A stretch of 64,000 nt of DNA, from assembly GCF_014529535.1 (NCBI RefSeq), contig NW_023503493.1, positions 22,777,334-22,841,333 on the forward strand, read 5' to 3'. How positions within the stretch are numbered: position 1 is the first letter of the stretch; every line of letters starts with the position of its first letter. A program made the translations under genes and the position numbers. This stretch comes from Bradysia coprophila (Eukaryota; Arthropoda; Insecta; Diptera; Sciaridae). Of the stretch, positions 49,756 through 60,423 are shown one piece after another. The notes below the pieces were generated by a model. That model did not search any database, was not told the DNA's origin, and saw only the letters and a list, made by a program, of their open reading frames with translations.

Positions 49756-52046
49756 CCTAAAACATTCAAAAATTCTAGAAAAAAGAGAAAAAACAACTCC
49801 TCATCATAAGAATGTGTTTCGAAATGTTCTACTGCTCTACAATCCATGCTGCACTATTTTGTGGAACTGGAACAGTACATGCAATTCATACTTTGACATC
49901 GTAATGTTATCGATTATTTTGGTTCGGTTCAAGTATTTAGCGAAAAGGACAAAAATTGTTTTGATTTTTAAAACAAATTTTATTTCTTCTTCAATTTTAA
50001 CTTTAATTTAAGTTTGATTCGAACAAAAATTGTGTAACCCCAAAAATTTGCTTAAAAACAAAATTGTGGATAAAGTAAACTAAATTTAATATTGATAATA
50101 TGCGCCTCACGCGTAGTCTAATTTAGAAATTGTACATTTGTTGAATAAATTAAATTAATAACTAGAAACGTCCATTCGAACGTCTGAAAGTGATTATTGA
50201 CTGAATATTATGCACCTCTGTTAAAGGATCTAACAAAAATAGTTCGTAGGTTCCTTCAAATCTTTTACAAACTGCAGCTATCCGTCGCCGTATATTCATA
50301 GTTTTATTCCGTGTATTCTTTTGCTTAACGTATCAATTAGTGATTGATCGCTCTCTTTAGTTGATTAAACATAAATTTTGCTATTTAGTTAGCGGGTCCC
50401 TAACCGGCGACAATCGCTTACATTCATTTTTATCGTTTTTGGCGAATAACCGATGACAATTTATCTTATCACACAATCTGTAGAAAAATATAATTTCACA
50501 TTCATTCTTAGATTAGGTTGGACACTGTAAAATGGGGTTTTCCTGTTTTATAAAAAATTTAATTTTCTCGTTCATTTTGCCGTAATGGTAAGTAAAAAAA
50601 CAACTTGTCGAATTACAAACGGCAACACAAAATTGACGTTTAGTGTGGTGCAAAAGGTAATTTCTTTTCAGACAAATCGAATGTGGGATAAATAGGTAGT
50701 TATTTACAATTGATCTGAAAGATATTTCACGATGGTGATGGACAATGGATACTTGTGGGTTGCACTTTAAACTTTTGGAAGCGTTAGTCGTATTCCCAAA
50801 TATAAAAAATGAATCTGCTACTTCGTTTGTTTAAGGAATCTCCTAATGTTTGGTACTTCTCATGTCTTTTACTTTGATTTTTTCGGATGTAAATAGCAAA
50901 CATTAGCTGACTCAAAACGTGCACAAGGATATATCACATCAATCAATCTTTTATTATATGATCTGATCGCAATTAGCTAATGTGGCAAGAAATACAATGC
51001 TAAGTGATCTAAAAACTGGAAAGTCAGGAAAACCATACGACTGACCCTGACTGTGGAACCCTCGGTGTTCGTACTTCGAAAATAGTTTATCGCACGAATG
51101 CGGCATTATTCATTATAATACTTGCGGAGCGTAATTGGTTGATTATCACGAAATAACATTATGACCAGTAAATGACGCAGTGTGATGGCTTCGATTCCAC
51201 GTTTTTGCTCTCAAATTTGTTGCATCAAAGTTCACAGTACAGAACAGTTAGAACTCAAAGATAATCGCCGAAAGCATCGTTTTGCTTATAAGATGTAAAG
51301 TCGTGTGCTTAAATATTAATGGTACATTCTTTGCTATTCGTACTAAGGGGGACAGACATTTCATTCAATCGTTGAGTGAATATCCTGTGTAGATCAAGCG
51401 TTGCATCCTTATACAGGACGTTTGGGATCACTAGAAATACCCCCAGCTGAAATGCCTATAGACGAATTGCTAAAACACAATGAAACATAATAATAGAAAA
51501 GAAAACAAACAGAGCTTTTGCTCTTCCCTACCCACTCATGGTTCACGTAAAGTGATTTCAACAAAGACGACAGAGCTGTTTCGACCTCAGGATTCAGTGG
51601 CGGTCTGAGGATAGCGTGATCTATCCATCATCAGTTGTTTCCACTGATCCCTTCCCAAGACAGCGACAGTAAACTTTCGATTGAACAAGTGTTTGAAAAT
51701 TTACTTAGAGAATTATTCATCAACTGATGGAAATACGGGTAAATTTGGAACGCTGCTAAGAAATTCAAAACCCAGACGCAGCAAAAAATCAAGTAAAAGC
51801 AAAAACGTAACCAGAAGAAAATCAAACTAACAAAAAGTACGAAAGAATCTCACCATTTTTCAAACAAACTGCATTCATCCAAGCCACATCCATCCAAATT
51901 GAATTCATCCAAATTGCACTTATCCAAATTCCATTTCCAAAAACACCAAATGTACTTTACGACACGAAAACTCATTCCATCACAGGCAACTCCGTTTTTT
52001 GCACGAAAGTGTTGCGTATATCGAGGATAACTCCGTTCGTATCGAA

Positions 52047-52500
52047 AAGTAGTGAACGCTAAGGATGCACTAGTAACAGTACAGCAAGGGTGCAGTTAAC
52101 TAAAGACTTTGGTAAGGGTACAGTTAAGGGTGCAGTTAACTAAAGACACTGGTAAGAGTACAGTTAACTAAAGATACCGGTAAGAGTACAGTTGACTAAA
52201 GACACTGGGAGAGTCAATCGGAAAGGGCATTCTAGCAATGGCATCCTAGCAAGGTACTTTAAGTAGTGAACGCTAAGGATGCACTAGTAACAGTACAGCA
52301 AGGGTGCAGTTAACTAAAGACTTCGGTAAGGGTACAGTTAAGGGTGCAGTTAACTAAAGACATCGGTAAGAGCACAGTTAACTAAAGACATCGGTAAGAG
52401 TACAGTTGACTAAAGACACTGGGAGAGTCAATCGGAAAGGGCATTCTAGCAATGGCATCCTAGCAAGGGCAAGGGCATTCTAGCAATGGCATTCTAGTAA
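52047..52500 (+). repeat. 214-bp tandem duplication with internal ~30-bp repeats
   Basis: The phrase AAGTAGTGAACGCTAAGGAT starts at 52047 and again at 52261, and the downstream sequence is nearly identical in both units. Each unit contains four or more copies of a ~30-bp subunit of the form GGTAAGAGTACAGTTAACTA followed by AAGACACT. A fragment (GGCATTCTAGCAATGGCA) is reiterated to about 52500. Confidence 0.8.
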
Positions 52501-52547
52501 GGTCACAGTCCATGAAAGACATCTGCATTCTAGTGAGGAAAACAAAC

Positions 52548-52548
<1 letters not shown>

Positions 52549-52598
<50 letters not shown>
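52549..52598 (+). repeat. Homopolymer run of 50 A
   Basis: An uninterrupted run of A separates the tandem repeats from the truncated transposase fragment. It may be a retroposed tail, slippage or an assembly-length artefact. Confidence 0.8.
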
Positions 52599-52599
<1 letters not shown>

Positions 52600-52664
52600 A
52601 CTGCCACAGTCAGACAAAGGCCCAGCCATGGGAACATTAGTAAGGGTACAGTTAACTATAGAGA

Positions 52665-52913
52665 TTGGCATTAAATTTACCACTTAAAAGCCATAAGATA
52701 AACCCATTGAACCATGTCTGGGAGAAGCTTCGAAGACGTTTTGAAGGTTTGTCTCTCAGCAGATTGGCCATGGAAGGAGAAATCGTAAATTACTGGTATA
52801 TACTTCAAGAAGAAGATTTCGTTCAAGATTTATACGGCGGTATGAAAAGCATAATGTGCGAAGTGATCCTGCAAAATGGTTCACTTGATGTGGACCACAA
52901 ACCGAATTAAAGA
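52665..52913 (+). pseudogene. Truncated Tc1/mariner-type transposase, C-terminal fragment
   Basis: The reading frame contains INPLNHVWEKLRRR, the counterpart of the NPIENFWAE catalytic motif, but the catalytic Glu position reads Asn. It continues with QDLYGGMKSIMCEVILQNGS, the counterpart of ENLYDSMPYRMQEVIRKNGG in the intact transposase just downstream. After the stop, GAGAAATTAATGCATT, AATAAAC and TTTGTTTACATCAA parallel the 3' flank of the intact gene. The N-terminus, both catalytic Asp motifs and the upstream introns are missing. It is therefore a dead 3' end of a related element, in the same orientation. Confidence 0.7.
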
Positions 52914-53219
52914 GAAATTAATGCATTCTTTGTGTGTTCAACGTTTAATTGAAAATAAACGATTTGTTTACATCAACATCAAAGAACTATTGTAAATAAG
53001 ACCTCTCTATATTTTTTTTAAATTCATCACTAAATACAGAGAGGCTGCGAAAAGTGAATTGGTTAAAATGTATCATAATGTCACTGAGTGAAAATTTTGT
53101 ATGTTTTCCAATTGACGAAGTTGCATAAATAGTAGTAGGCATTAGAGAAAGTGAAAATTTATTTTCAACCTAAAGCTGATTGGATTCTCTGTCGTATTTC
53201 AAACTCTCAAACTTCCATT

Positions 53220-54382
53220 ATGGAAAGATTAAGTCGACAAAAACATTGCCATTTGGAGTTACGAGCAGGGATAGTTGCGCAACATTTGGGTGGTTTATCT
53301 AATGGGGCGATTGCTCGTTCATTAGACGTATCTGTAATACTCTAATAAAAATTAAGAAAGCCGCGTAACGTAACATATTTTAGACTAGAACTGTTTCAAA
53401 ATGGATCAATCGCTATGCTGCAGAACATCACATGAATCGGCGAGCACAGCCAGGGCAAGTGCGCAAATTGAATGCTATCAACAGGAACATCGTTACTCAG
53501 AGAATCATTAATAACCCATTCACTAATGCTGCAGTAGTCGCTCGTGAATTTGGTGTTCATCGTGATACTATACGAAAAGTGTGGAATGATGTCGACCTCA
53601 ATCACCAAATTGCAGCGAGAAAACCTGCATTGACCCCGCAACATCAACAAGACAGACTACTTTATGCTCACGCGAACCAACACAGGAACTGGAGTAATGT
53701 CATATTTTCCGACGAAAAAACCTTTCAATCCGATCGCCATCAAAAAACACATCTCTATCGCCCCCGTAATACCCGATATGATATTCAATACATTCAGCCG
53801 ACACGACGCAGTGGACGGATCAGTGCTGGTATTTGGGGATGGATCAGCCGCGAAGGACCCGGAGAGATGACTTTCGTCTCCGGTCGTTTGAATAGCGTCG
53901 CTTATTGTGAGATACTAGAGGAGATTCTCATTCCATCAGTTGAAATTAGCTACGGATCTATGCAGAATGTAATTTTCATGCAGGTAATGGCAATTACATC
54001 AACCGAGTTCCGCGAATGATGTTCCTTTACCTTAAAGTTTAAGTTAAGACTTTGAACCAATCTAACACATGTCTCACAGGATAACAATTCAATCCACACA
54101 TCGAACTTTACCCAACAGTGGTTCAACAACCATCCCAACATCACACAGCTTGTGGCCCCATCGAACAGTCCGGATCTTAACCCGATCGAAAATTTTTGGG
54201 CGGAGACAACACGAGATTGGCAAAGTGTATTCCCTCGTAATAGGGCAACTTTAGATCCTATTGTTGTTCGAAACTGGGAAAGCTTTCGCGGTCAATCACA
54301 ATATTTCGAAAATCTTTACGATAGCATGCCTTACCGGATGCAAGAAGTAATCCGAAAGAATGGCGGACCAACCTCATATTAA
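53220..54382 (+). CDS. Tc1/mariner-superfamily transposase, DD35E, two introns
   Basis: Cut-and-paste transposase acting on its terminal repeats with a TA target. Exons: 53220-53333, 53384-53983, 54080-54382, encoding 338 residues. Intron 1 (50 bp, GTAATA...TTTTAG) and intron 2 (96 bp, GTAATG...CTCACAG) have canonical ends and keep frame. Without removal of intron 1 the frame stops after a few codons. Two helix-turn-helix regions are visible (GLSNGAIARSLDVS|TRTVSK across intron 1, and NAAVVAREFGVHRDTIRKVW). The catalytic core follows: FSDEKTF with D148, DNNSIHT with D239 directly after intron 2, and SPDLNPIENFW with E275. There are 35 residues between D239 and E275, so DD35E rather than the DD34E of classical Tc1. 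AATAAA lies at 54479. The open frame is fully intact. Terminal inverted repeats could not be found by eye. Domestication is possible but unproven. Confidence 0.85.
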
Positions 54383-55383
54383 ACAATAGAATCTGATTCA
54401 CTTCATGCTTACAGCTCACAGACTGTAGAAAGGGGAAATTAATGCATTTTACGTTTTTGTAACATTTATTTAATGGCGAATAAAAGATGTGTTTACACAT
54501 CAATTATCAATTTATGTCTCAAATTTATCAAGTGACAGGCTTATGAACCGGCACGGGGAAATGTATCGAATTATACACAAATTTAAAAAAAGGAAATGTA
54601 GCAAAACAGTCCTTACCATTCAAATTAAAGTTTGCCTTAAAATATTTTCACTTCTGTTTTGTTTTTGCATTTCTGAACTAAAAAACTTGCATCGAGCCGC
54701 TAATTCAAAATATTATTTTGTTTTGATCTCTTTGACAGTCGATTATAAATGTCTCTTAAATGTGGTAACACTATGACCCAGCAGATATTTTAATCATATC
54801 AGTTATTAGAAAGTGACCGCAAGTCACAAGAACGTTTTAAGTAGCGCGACTGTACCTCTACTTCATTATCTGCTGATTCTGGTGCTTGCGCATCATGCTG
54901 TGAATTTACAGTATAAAGTCTGACCAGATTGTTGTTCATTTTTGAGAATTCAGTATTTCACGATTGGAGAGAAAGGTAATAATGGAAATGATGATCTCGC
55001 TGTCTCAAAGGAGCGAAGTGTTCACTGAAGTGTTCTCAACATAATGTAAATCTAAGCCAAAAATTTTCACATTCGATTTGTCGTCGATAAAAAAATAACA
55101 AAGCAAACTGGAACCGACAACGAAAAATAAAACATCCGTGAAACAATAACCAAACAGCTCAGCTTTTTCAACACCTTAATTTATGTGCTACGGCACTTCA
55201 ATCACATAATTCTTGTCAAAAGAAACTGAGTTTTCCAACTTAAACTAATTAACGTCTCTAAGAACTTACATCCACTTCGAGATACAATAAGAATATCGAT
55301 GTAAAACACAACAAACGAATATCATTAAACAGCAAACTAGAAATAAAAGAAAAGAAATTTTGTGTTCCTTTGTCTTTCCTATT
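54383..55383. other. Spacer between transposase and PP2C gene
   Basis: The first ~150 bp resembles the 3' flank of the truncated relative (GGAAATTAATGCATTTTACG). The rest is AT-rich with no exon seen. The PP2C 3' UTR (minus strand) must lie within it. Confidence 0.45.
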
Positions 55384-58300
55384 TTAAGAAGCTACCGACG
55401 ATCCCACTGTATACTTTCCATCTTTGAATACTATGACTAGTACAGTTATGTTGTCCACCGAGCCCCTATAATACGATTCAAGCACTAAACTTTTGGCACC
55501 GAAATTCGGTTCGTGTAAACGGTCTTTTATAAATGCTACAGCTTCTTCGTTCGAAAATGTATCCCATAAACCATCGCTAGCTAATATCAGGAATTTCGGC
55601 CTAATGGTAGACGAGAGATAGTCAGTTTCATTTAAAAAAAAAAATAAAAATAAAAATTGTAAAAGGTAGATGCTCACTTGTTGTAGCTGAGGTCGAATGT
55701 AAGAATGTCAGGATCAGCAATTACGAACTTTTTGTCTTTAAGTGGATAATCTCCTGCGGAAACAATTTTCAGTCAAATTCAATTTCAGTCTGTGAATATT
55801 AAATTGGTGCACGTACCTAATGCTCTGGATGTTGCCAGAATGCCAGCGACACGCCAAACTCCGTGAAAGGCTATGAAACCACCAGCTTCTTTGATGCGAT
55901 TTTTCTCTCGACTCTGCAATTGAGAGTTTTTGGTTTAGTTTGAAATGAAATTGTAAAATGTGAAGTTGTGCTTGGTACAGTAGCATTCCAGAGTAATCAA
56001 ATTGACGCTCTGCAGGCAACCCACCAAGCTACCCTATTTTGAAAGTTTCCTACATAGATCGAGAAAAGTTAGGAATGTGAGGAAAGAAGACGCAAGAAAG
56101 AGTTTTTCATAACGGTTTTTCAGCCGTAGACCAATCAACAATATAGTCACAATGTGGACAACACCGATTGGAAATTAGATTTAACCATGTTTTAGTGGCT
56201 GACTTTTCATTTCAAATTCACGAACATCGTCTTTGGTAAAAATTGACACAAATAAATTGAAGATCACTAAGGAAAAGAGAATTGCAGTCTACGCTCCTTG
56301 AACCTCATCAACACAGATCGATCATGTCAGAAAGCTTTTAGGCTTATTGGTAAAATCGTTTTAAATTTGGGATAAAAAGTTGTTACCTGATTAGGTTTGT
56401 GGTCGAATGACAACGGAATCGCATTCATTTTTGCATCACACATAACGCCCCTTGAATCGCCAACATTGGCCACAATTAATCGAGAATCGTCAACGATCGC
56501 AATTAAAGCTGTTGTTCCGGCCAAGTTTGACTAAAACAAACAGAGAGAACTTTAAAGAAAAACTTTGGGCATTTAATAGGCTTTCACTTACAGTTTTCTT
56601 AGCTGTCTTAACCAGCTCAAAATCGGCTGCCAAAACTTCATCGGTTAACATTTTTCCGAAATTAATTTTCCCATTTTCAACGTAACATTTTCCGTCAAAT
56701 GTTTGCGGCTTGACGTTGTTGTTATTGTTGTTGTTATTCAGGAAACTTTCCTTGTTCCGAATGCTCGAACCCAATTTGTTCAGATAAAGTTCTTGCTCTC
56801 GATTACAGTTTCCGTTCGACACACAATCATCTGTGAGCGACTTGCGGATACTGGGTCTACGTTGTGTTAACGTAGATGACGGTTTCGGTTGATTAGACGT
56901 ATTCTCCTTGTCGTCGTCAGGGCAATCAGTTTTGGTTGATTGTGACGGTGTGACAATTCCTCTTAGTGAGTTTGATGCTGCTGTAATTTTGTTGAGTAGA
57001 TTTTGAACGAGAAAATCTTTCGCATAATCTGCCGCGAATTCCTGAAAGAAGGCAAAAGAAAATGAGAATTTTTAATGGAGAGGCTTATAAAATGGTAGGA
57101 CTTACTCCGCCATGTCCATCAAATATTGCAAAAAAGGAAACGCCTGTGTTGTTAACATTCTCTTCCAATACAAATCTGTAAATTAAATAGTTTATTGTTG
57201 TCAATAAATCATCAATTAAATAACGCAAGCGTCTATTACACATTAAGCGGTTTATTTCGATGAATTTGTAATGACTTTGAACCTATCGTCAACTCTGTAC
57301 TTTCCAAATAAACAATTTATTTACCGAAAAACTAATGTGCAATGTTGTCATAACAAAACTGAGTGAATTCTAGCAAGCAAATCAATCAGTGAAACGCGTG
57401 TAACTTTCTCAAAGTTAACGCTCAATCGGTTAATTAATCTGTACTAGTCAAGTCAGCGTAATCAATGACTAATGTGTATATCGGAAACAGGCGAATGAAC
57501 ACGAAAATTTAATCGAAAAGTAAATTAAAAAATTAAAACAAACGACTGATGATATTATGTCACATGGTGCAAATAAATATTACGTCATTGCACGACGCTC
57601 TGCCATTTGATAAATTCAATTTTCGTTAGATTGCACGAGTTTTAGATTTGTTATACCGTTTTGAACAAAATAAAACTTCGAAAAGTAGATGCATAAAATT
57701 CAGTAACGTCATGGGTCGTAAGATGTTGCGTTACATACGTTTTCTAGTGCAGTTGGTAATGTATAAATTTTTGGTTAAAAAAAAACTTTTTAGCATGAGT
57801 GCCATTGCACAAAATGCAACTAAACAGTGCCATAAATCAGACGGGTTTTGCTTTTCATTTATAGTTCTACGATTGAAGTCCGGCAATATTCCGATTTCGT
57901 CATTATTTAGTCAAAGTTAAGGCAGAGACAGGATGAGAGAATCTCACACCGGGAGGTACTGTAATGTCCTCAACGAGTGAAACTGTTACATTAGGAATTA
58001 ATTGAAAATCTATTGGTGATGGCGGATGGCCCACCTTCTGTCAATAAAAGCATGGAATTTCCCCAAATGGTTACACTTCAATTAATCAGGACGCTTATTT
58101 ATATCTCGAATTCCGATACAGTTCCTTACTTATTCATATCATTTTTCAAGTTGATATAGTAACCGATTTACTATAATAGTAGAAGTAGTAGTAAGTGACT
58201 CACTATGGAATATGTATGAGCCACTTCACATTATAAGAATTAATTTAATTAGATTTTCGTCGAAGAAATCGTAAGTTTTCTCCGTCTGCATTATTTAGCA

Positions 58301-59099
58301 ATCAAAAAGTAAAAAAAATGTGTCACAGCTTAAAATAGTCATGGTCTCTTTCGGTTTCGTTTGAAATGATGCGATTCATGTGAAAAGTACTTGATTAATT
58401 TTCTGTTTATACCGAATTTCCAAACCTTCCTCCTTTCTTTCATATAAAAATAAAACGAAAATTTATTTACTAAATTCAAGATTGTGGTGTGCGTCGTGTC
58501 ATCAAAGTTCATATTGAGTCTAAATTTAATGCTTCGCTATTCGGTATATAATTTGAATATATATCGTAGGTAGAAGTATATATACAACAAAAATTCGCAT
58601 TCGAAAAATCAAAATAGAATAAAATTACGCAACATTTGTGTACTGATTGAACGCGTCGATAAGAAAATAATTTCCAAATAAACTTTCCCAAAAGGATTAT
58701 TGCTTCGGATTAAGTCAAACATTCCATTCCGATGAAAATGCGTTTTACTCACCGATCTTCCATTTTCAGACGTCGTCCCTGAACAGCAAAAACACTACTC
58801 GCATCTCTAGTCTGTTCCCAGCTTTGTTTCTTTTCTGGCGAATTTGTTGTCATAATTTGTAGTCGATTCATTTTTCTGGTATAACCAAACGATGTGGTTA
58901 TCCGGTGGAGAAGTCCTCTCGGCCATACTACAGCAGCTTGTAAATAGAACAGAACAATGAACAACACAATAGCGCACAGGTAGAAACGGAAAAGTCCCCA
59001 GGAACTTAGCGGTGGTATTGTGACCGCGAACTTTGAAAGGATCTTCATTGAATTAATATAAACTTGCGAAAATATTTTATCTTCTAATTGATCATCCAT
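55384..59099 (-). CDS. Ppm1l: PPM1L-type membrane-anchored PP2C Ser/Thr phosphatase, 7 exons
   Basis: PPM1L-type phosphatases are metal-dependent, ER-membrane-anchored regulators of stress-kinase and ceramide-transport pathways. Exons in transcript order (minus strand): 59099-58753, 57175-57106, 57041-56592, 56530-56387, 55913-55817, 55753-55678, 55600-55384. They total 1401 nt, giving 466 residues plus stop, in frame throughout. The ATG at 59099 follows an in-frame stop. One membrane helix lies near residues 36-54 (GLFRFYLCAIVLFIVLFYLQ). PP2C motifs in order are QGRRLKMEDR (113-116 MEDR); FAIFDGHGGE with metal-binding D135; LAGTTA; VANVGDSRGV (313-316); SFDHKP; GGFIAFHGVWRVAGILA; DYPLK; ADPDILTFDL; LASDGLWDTFSNEEAV with D404; and SVDNITV with D444. 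The residues of the catalytic centre are present. Between DGHGGE and LAGTTA lies a long (~150-residue) insertion rich in S, T, N and D with a run of eight Asn; human PPM1L has a much shorter segment. The fly orthologue CG7115 is also known to be longer. Confidence 0.92.
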
Positions 59100-60327
59100 C
59101 GCAAAAAAAAATTGCACAAAATTTCACACCAGACTGATTCCTTCAATTTTCGTTCTCAGTCTATGTACGCAACAATCTGTCAAAAGTTGTTTTTTTCTGA
59201 TATTTTCATTTATGTGACTTGAAGTTGGCCGAGAAACGTACATTGGCATATGTAACGTTTTGAGGTGGGAAACTTTTGAATTTTTTTCTATTACTAAGAA
59301 TGATTCTGTTTGTCAATTTTGGCACTGGGTGGAATTATGAACCTACTGACGTAGACTTCTATAAGATTGGTTGTTAAAAGTATCATCAATCAAAGAACCA
59401 TTTTCTATATGACAAACACAAAATGTAGATCACATTCGAAAAAGAAGAACGTTTCTTTAGAAACTCTCACACCAGAACAACTTTTTATTTATGTAAATCA
59501 ATGAACTATGTTCCAAAGGAATCGAATCGCTTTAATGATCTTTGGGATATGTCATACTTACTCTCCACATTGTCCATCATACCCATACCGACCACACGTA
59601 AAAAGTTATCCATTTTTTTCGGATGTGAAGAAGTTCAACAACATAGTTTAGCACTTGAAAACGTAAACACTAGCGTGCACTTGATAACACATTTATATAC
59701 AAGTTGTGCTTAAAAGTGCAACAGAAGATTATTGAAATTCTAATTGCCACAGAGAAAAAAACGATTAAAGAAAATAATGTCGAAAGACATTAAAACCACA
59801 ACAACAACAACAACAACACCGACTTACAATGCTAAGTATGTTTACCATTATGATTATTAAAATCATGCTTGGCACTTTTAATTACATTTTGGCAGAATTA
59901 GGTGCACATCTATTCAAAATAAAAAAATAAAATTATTTTTAAATTTCGTTCAACGTCATCGATGATCAGTATAATTTAAATTTGACATCACATGCATCAC
60001 ATTCACGTCATCTTGCAACACCAAAGTGATAATCTACTATACGCGAAAGAGCAAAATTACATCGCTTTTTCGAATATGTCAAAACAAGACATTCCTCTCT
60101 CCACTATACCGAGAAACGTTCAACTGACTTCAGTCTTTCGAAGAGTGCGGTAGACACGATACATAAAATGAGTAGTGACGGTCGGTAAAAAGTGATATTA
60201 TTATGAAAAATGTGTACTTCTCTTAATGGAAAAAATCAAATATTTTGTGTATACGAATAATACAATGAATATGCTAATTGTGTGAAACTGAAAGGATTAC
60301 AACACTCAGCTATAGAACGGCCAAAAT
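59100..60327. other. Divergent upstream region of the PP2C gene
   Basis: On the minus strand a TATATAA (near 59694) precedes a short ATG frame (59612 leftward: MDNFLRVVGMGMMDNVE) that meets a good donor, GTAAGT, near 59560. It could be an upstream, partly non-coding first exon of the PP2C transcript. Its phase does not join the known second exon, so this is only a suggestion. An AAC microsatellite (about 59800-59816) is also present. Confidence 0.25.
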
Positions 60328-60423
60328 ATGACGGAACGAAAATTTACAAGGGGCATCAGCAAAGTATCCAATCAGAAATTGAGAGATTGTGTGAGTCAAA
60401 CTATACGAGCTAGCAGTGTTCTT
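60328..60423 (+). CDS. Possible first coding exon of an unidentified plus-strand gene
   Basis: An ATG opens a 32-codon frame (MTERKFTRGISKVSNQKLRD, then a Ser/Val-rich end) that runs without a stop into a canonical donor, GTAAGT, at 60424. An insect-type initiator TCAGTC occurs about 200 bp upstream (60130-60135). No following exon was confidently found: candidate acceptors lie at about 63983 (TTCTTCGCAG) or beyond the window. The family is not recognised. Confidence 0.25.

Larger units (their letters stand above)
48267..52045. other. Intergenic with simple and palindromic repeats
   Basis: Contains palindrome-family member H6 (48290-48480), a degenerate minisatellite (about 49510-49700), a 28-bp perfect palindrome (49728-49755) and a dispersed-repeat copy (50805-50905). 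AATAAA at 48517 might serve the odorant receptor. No exon is supportable. Confidence 0.45.

Noticed and set aside
52480..52683. Minus-strand open frame with a long poly-Phe tract
   Set aside because: It is the antisense of the 50-base A run and the tandem repeats.
53396..53650. Minus-strand open frame within the transposase
   Set aside because: It is antisense to exon 2 of the intact transposase, with no motif of its own.
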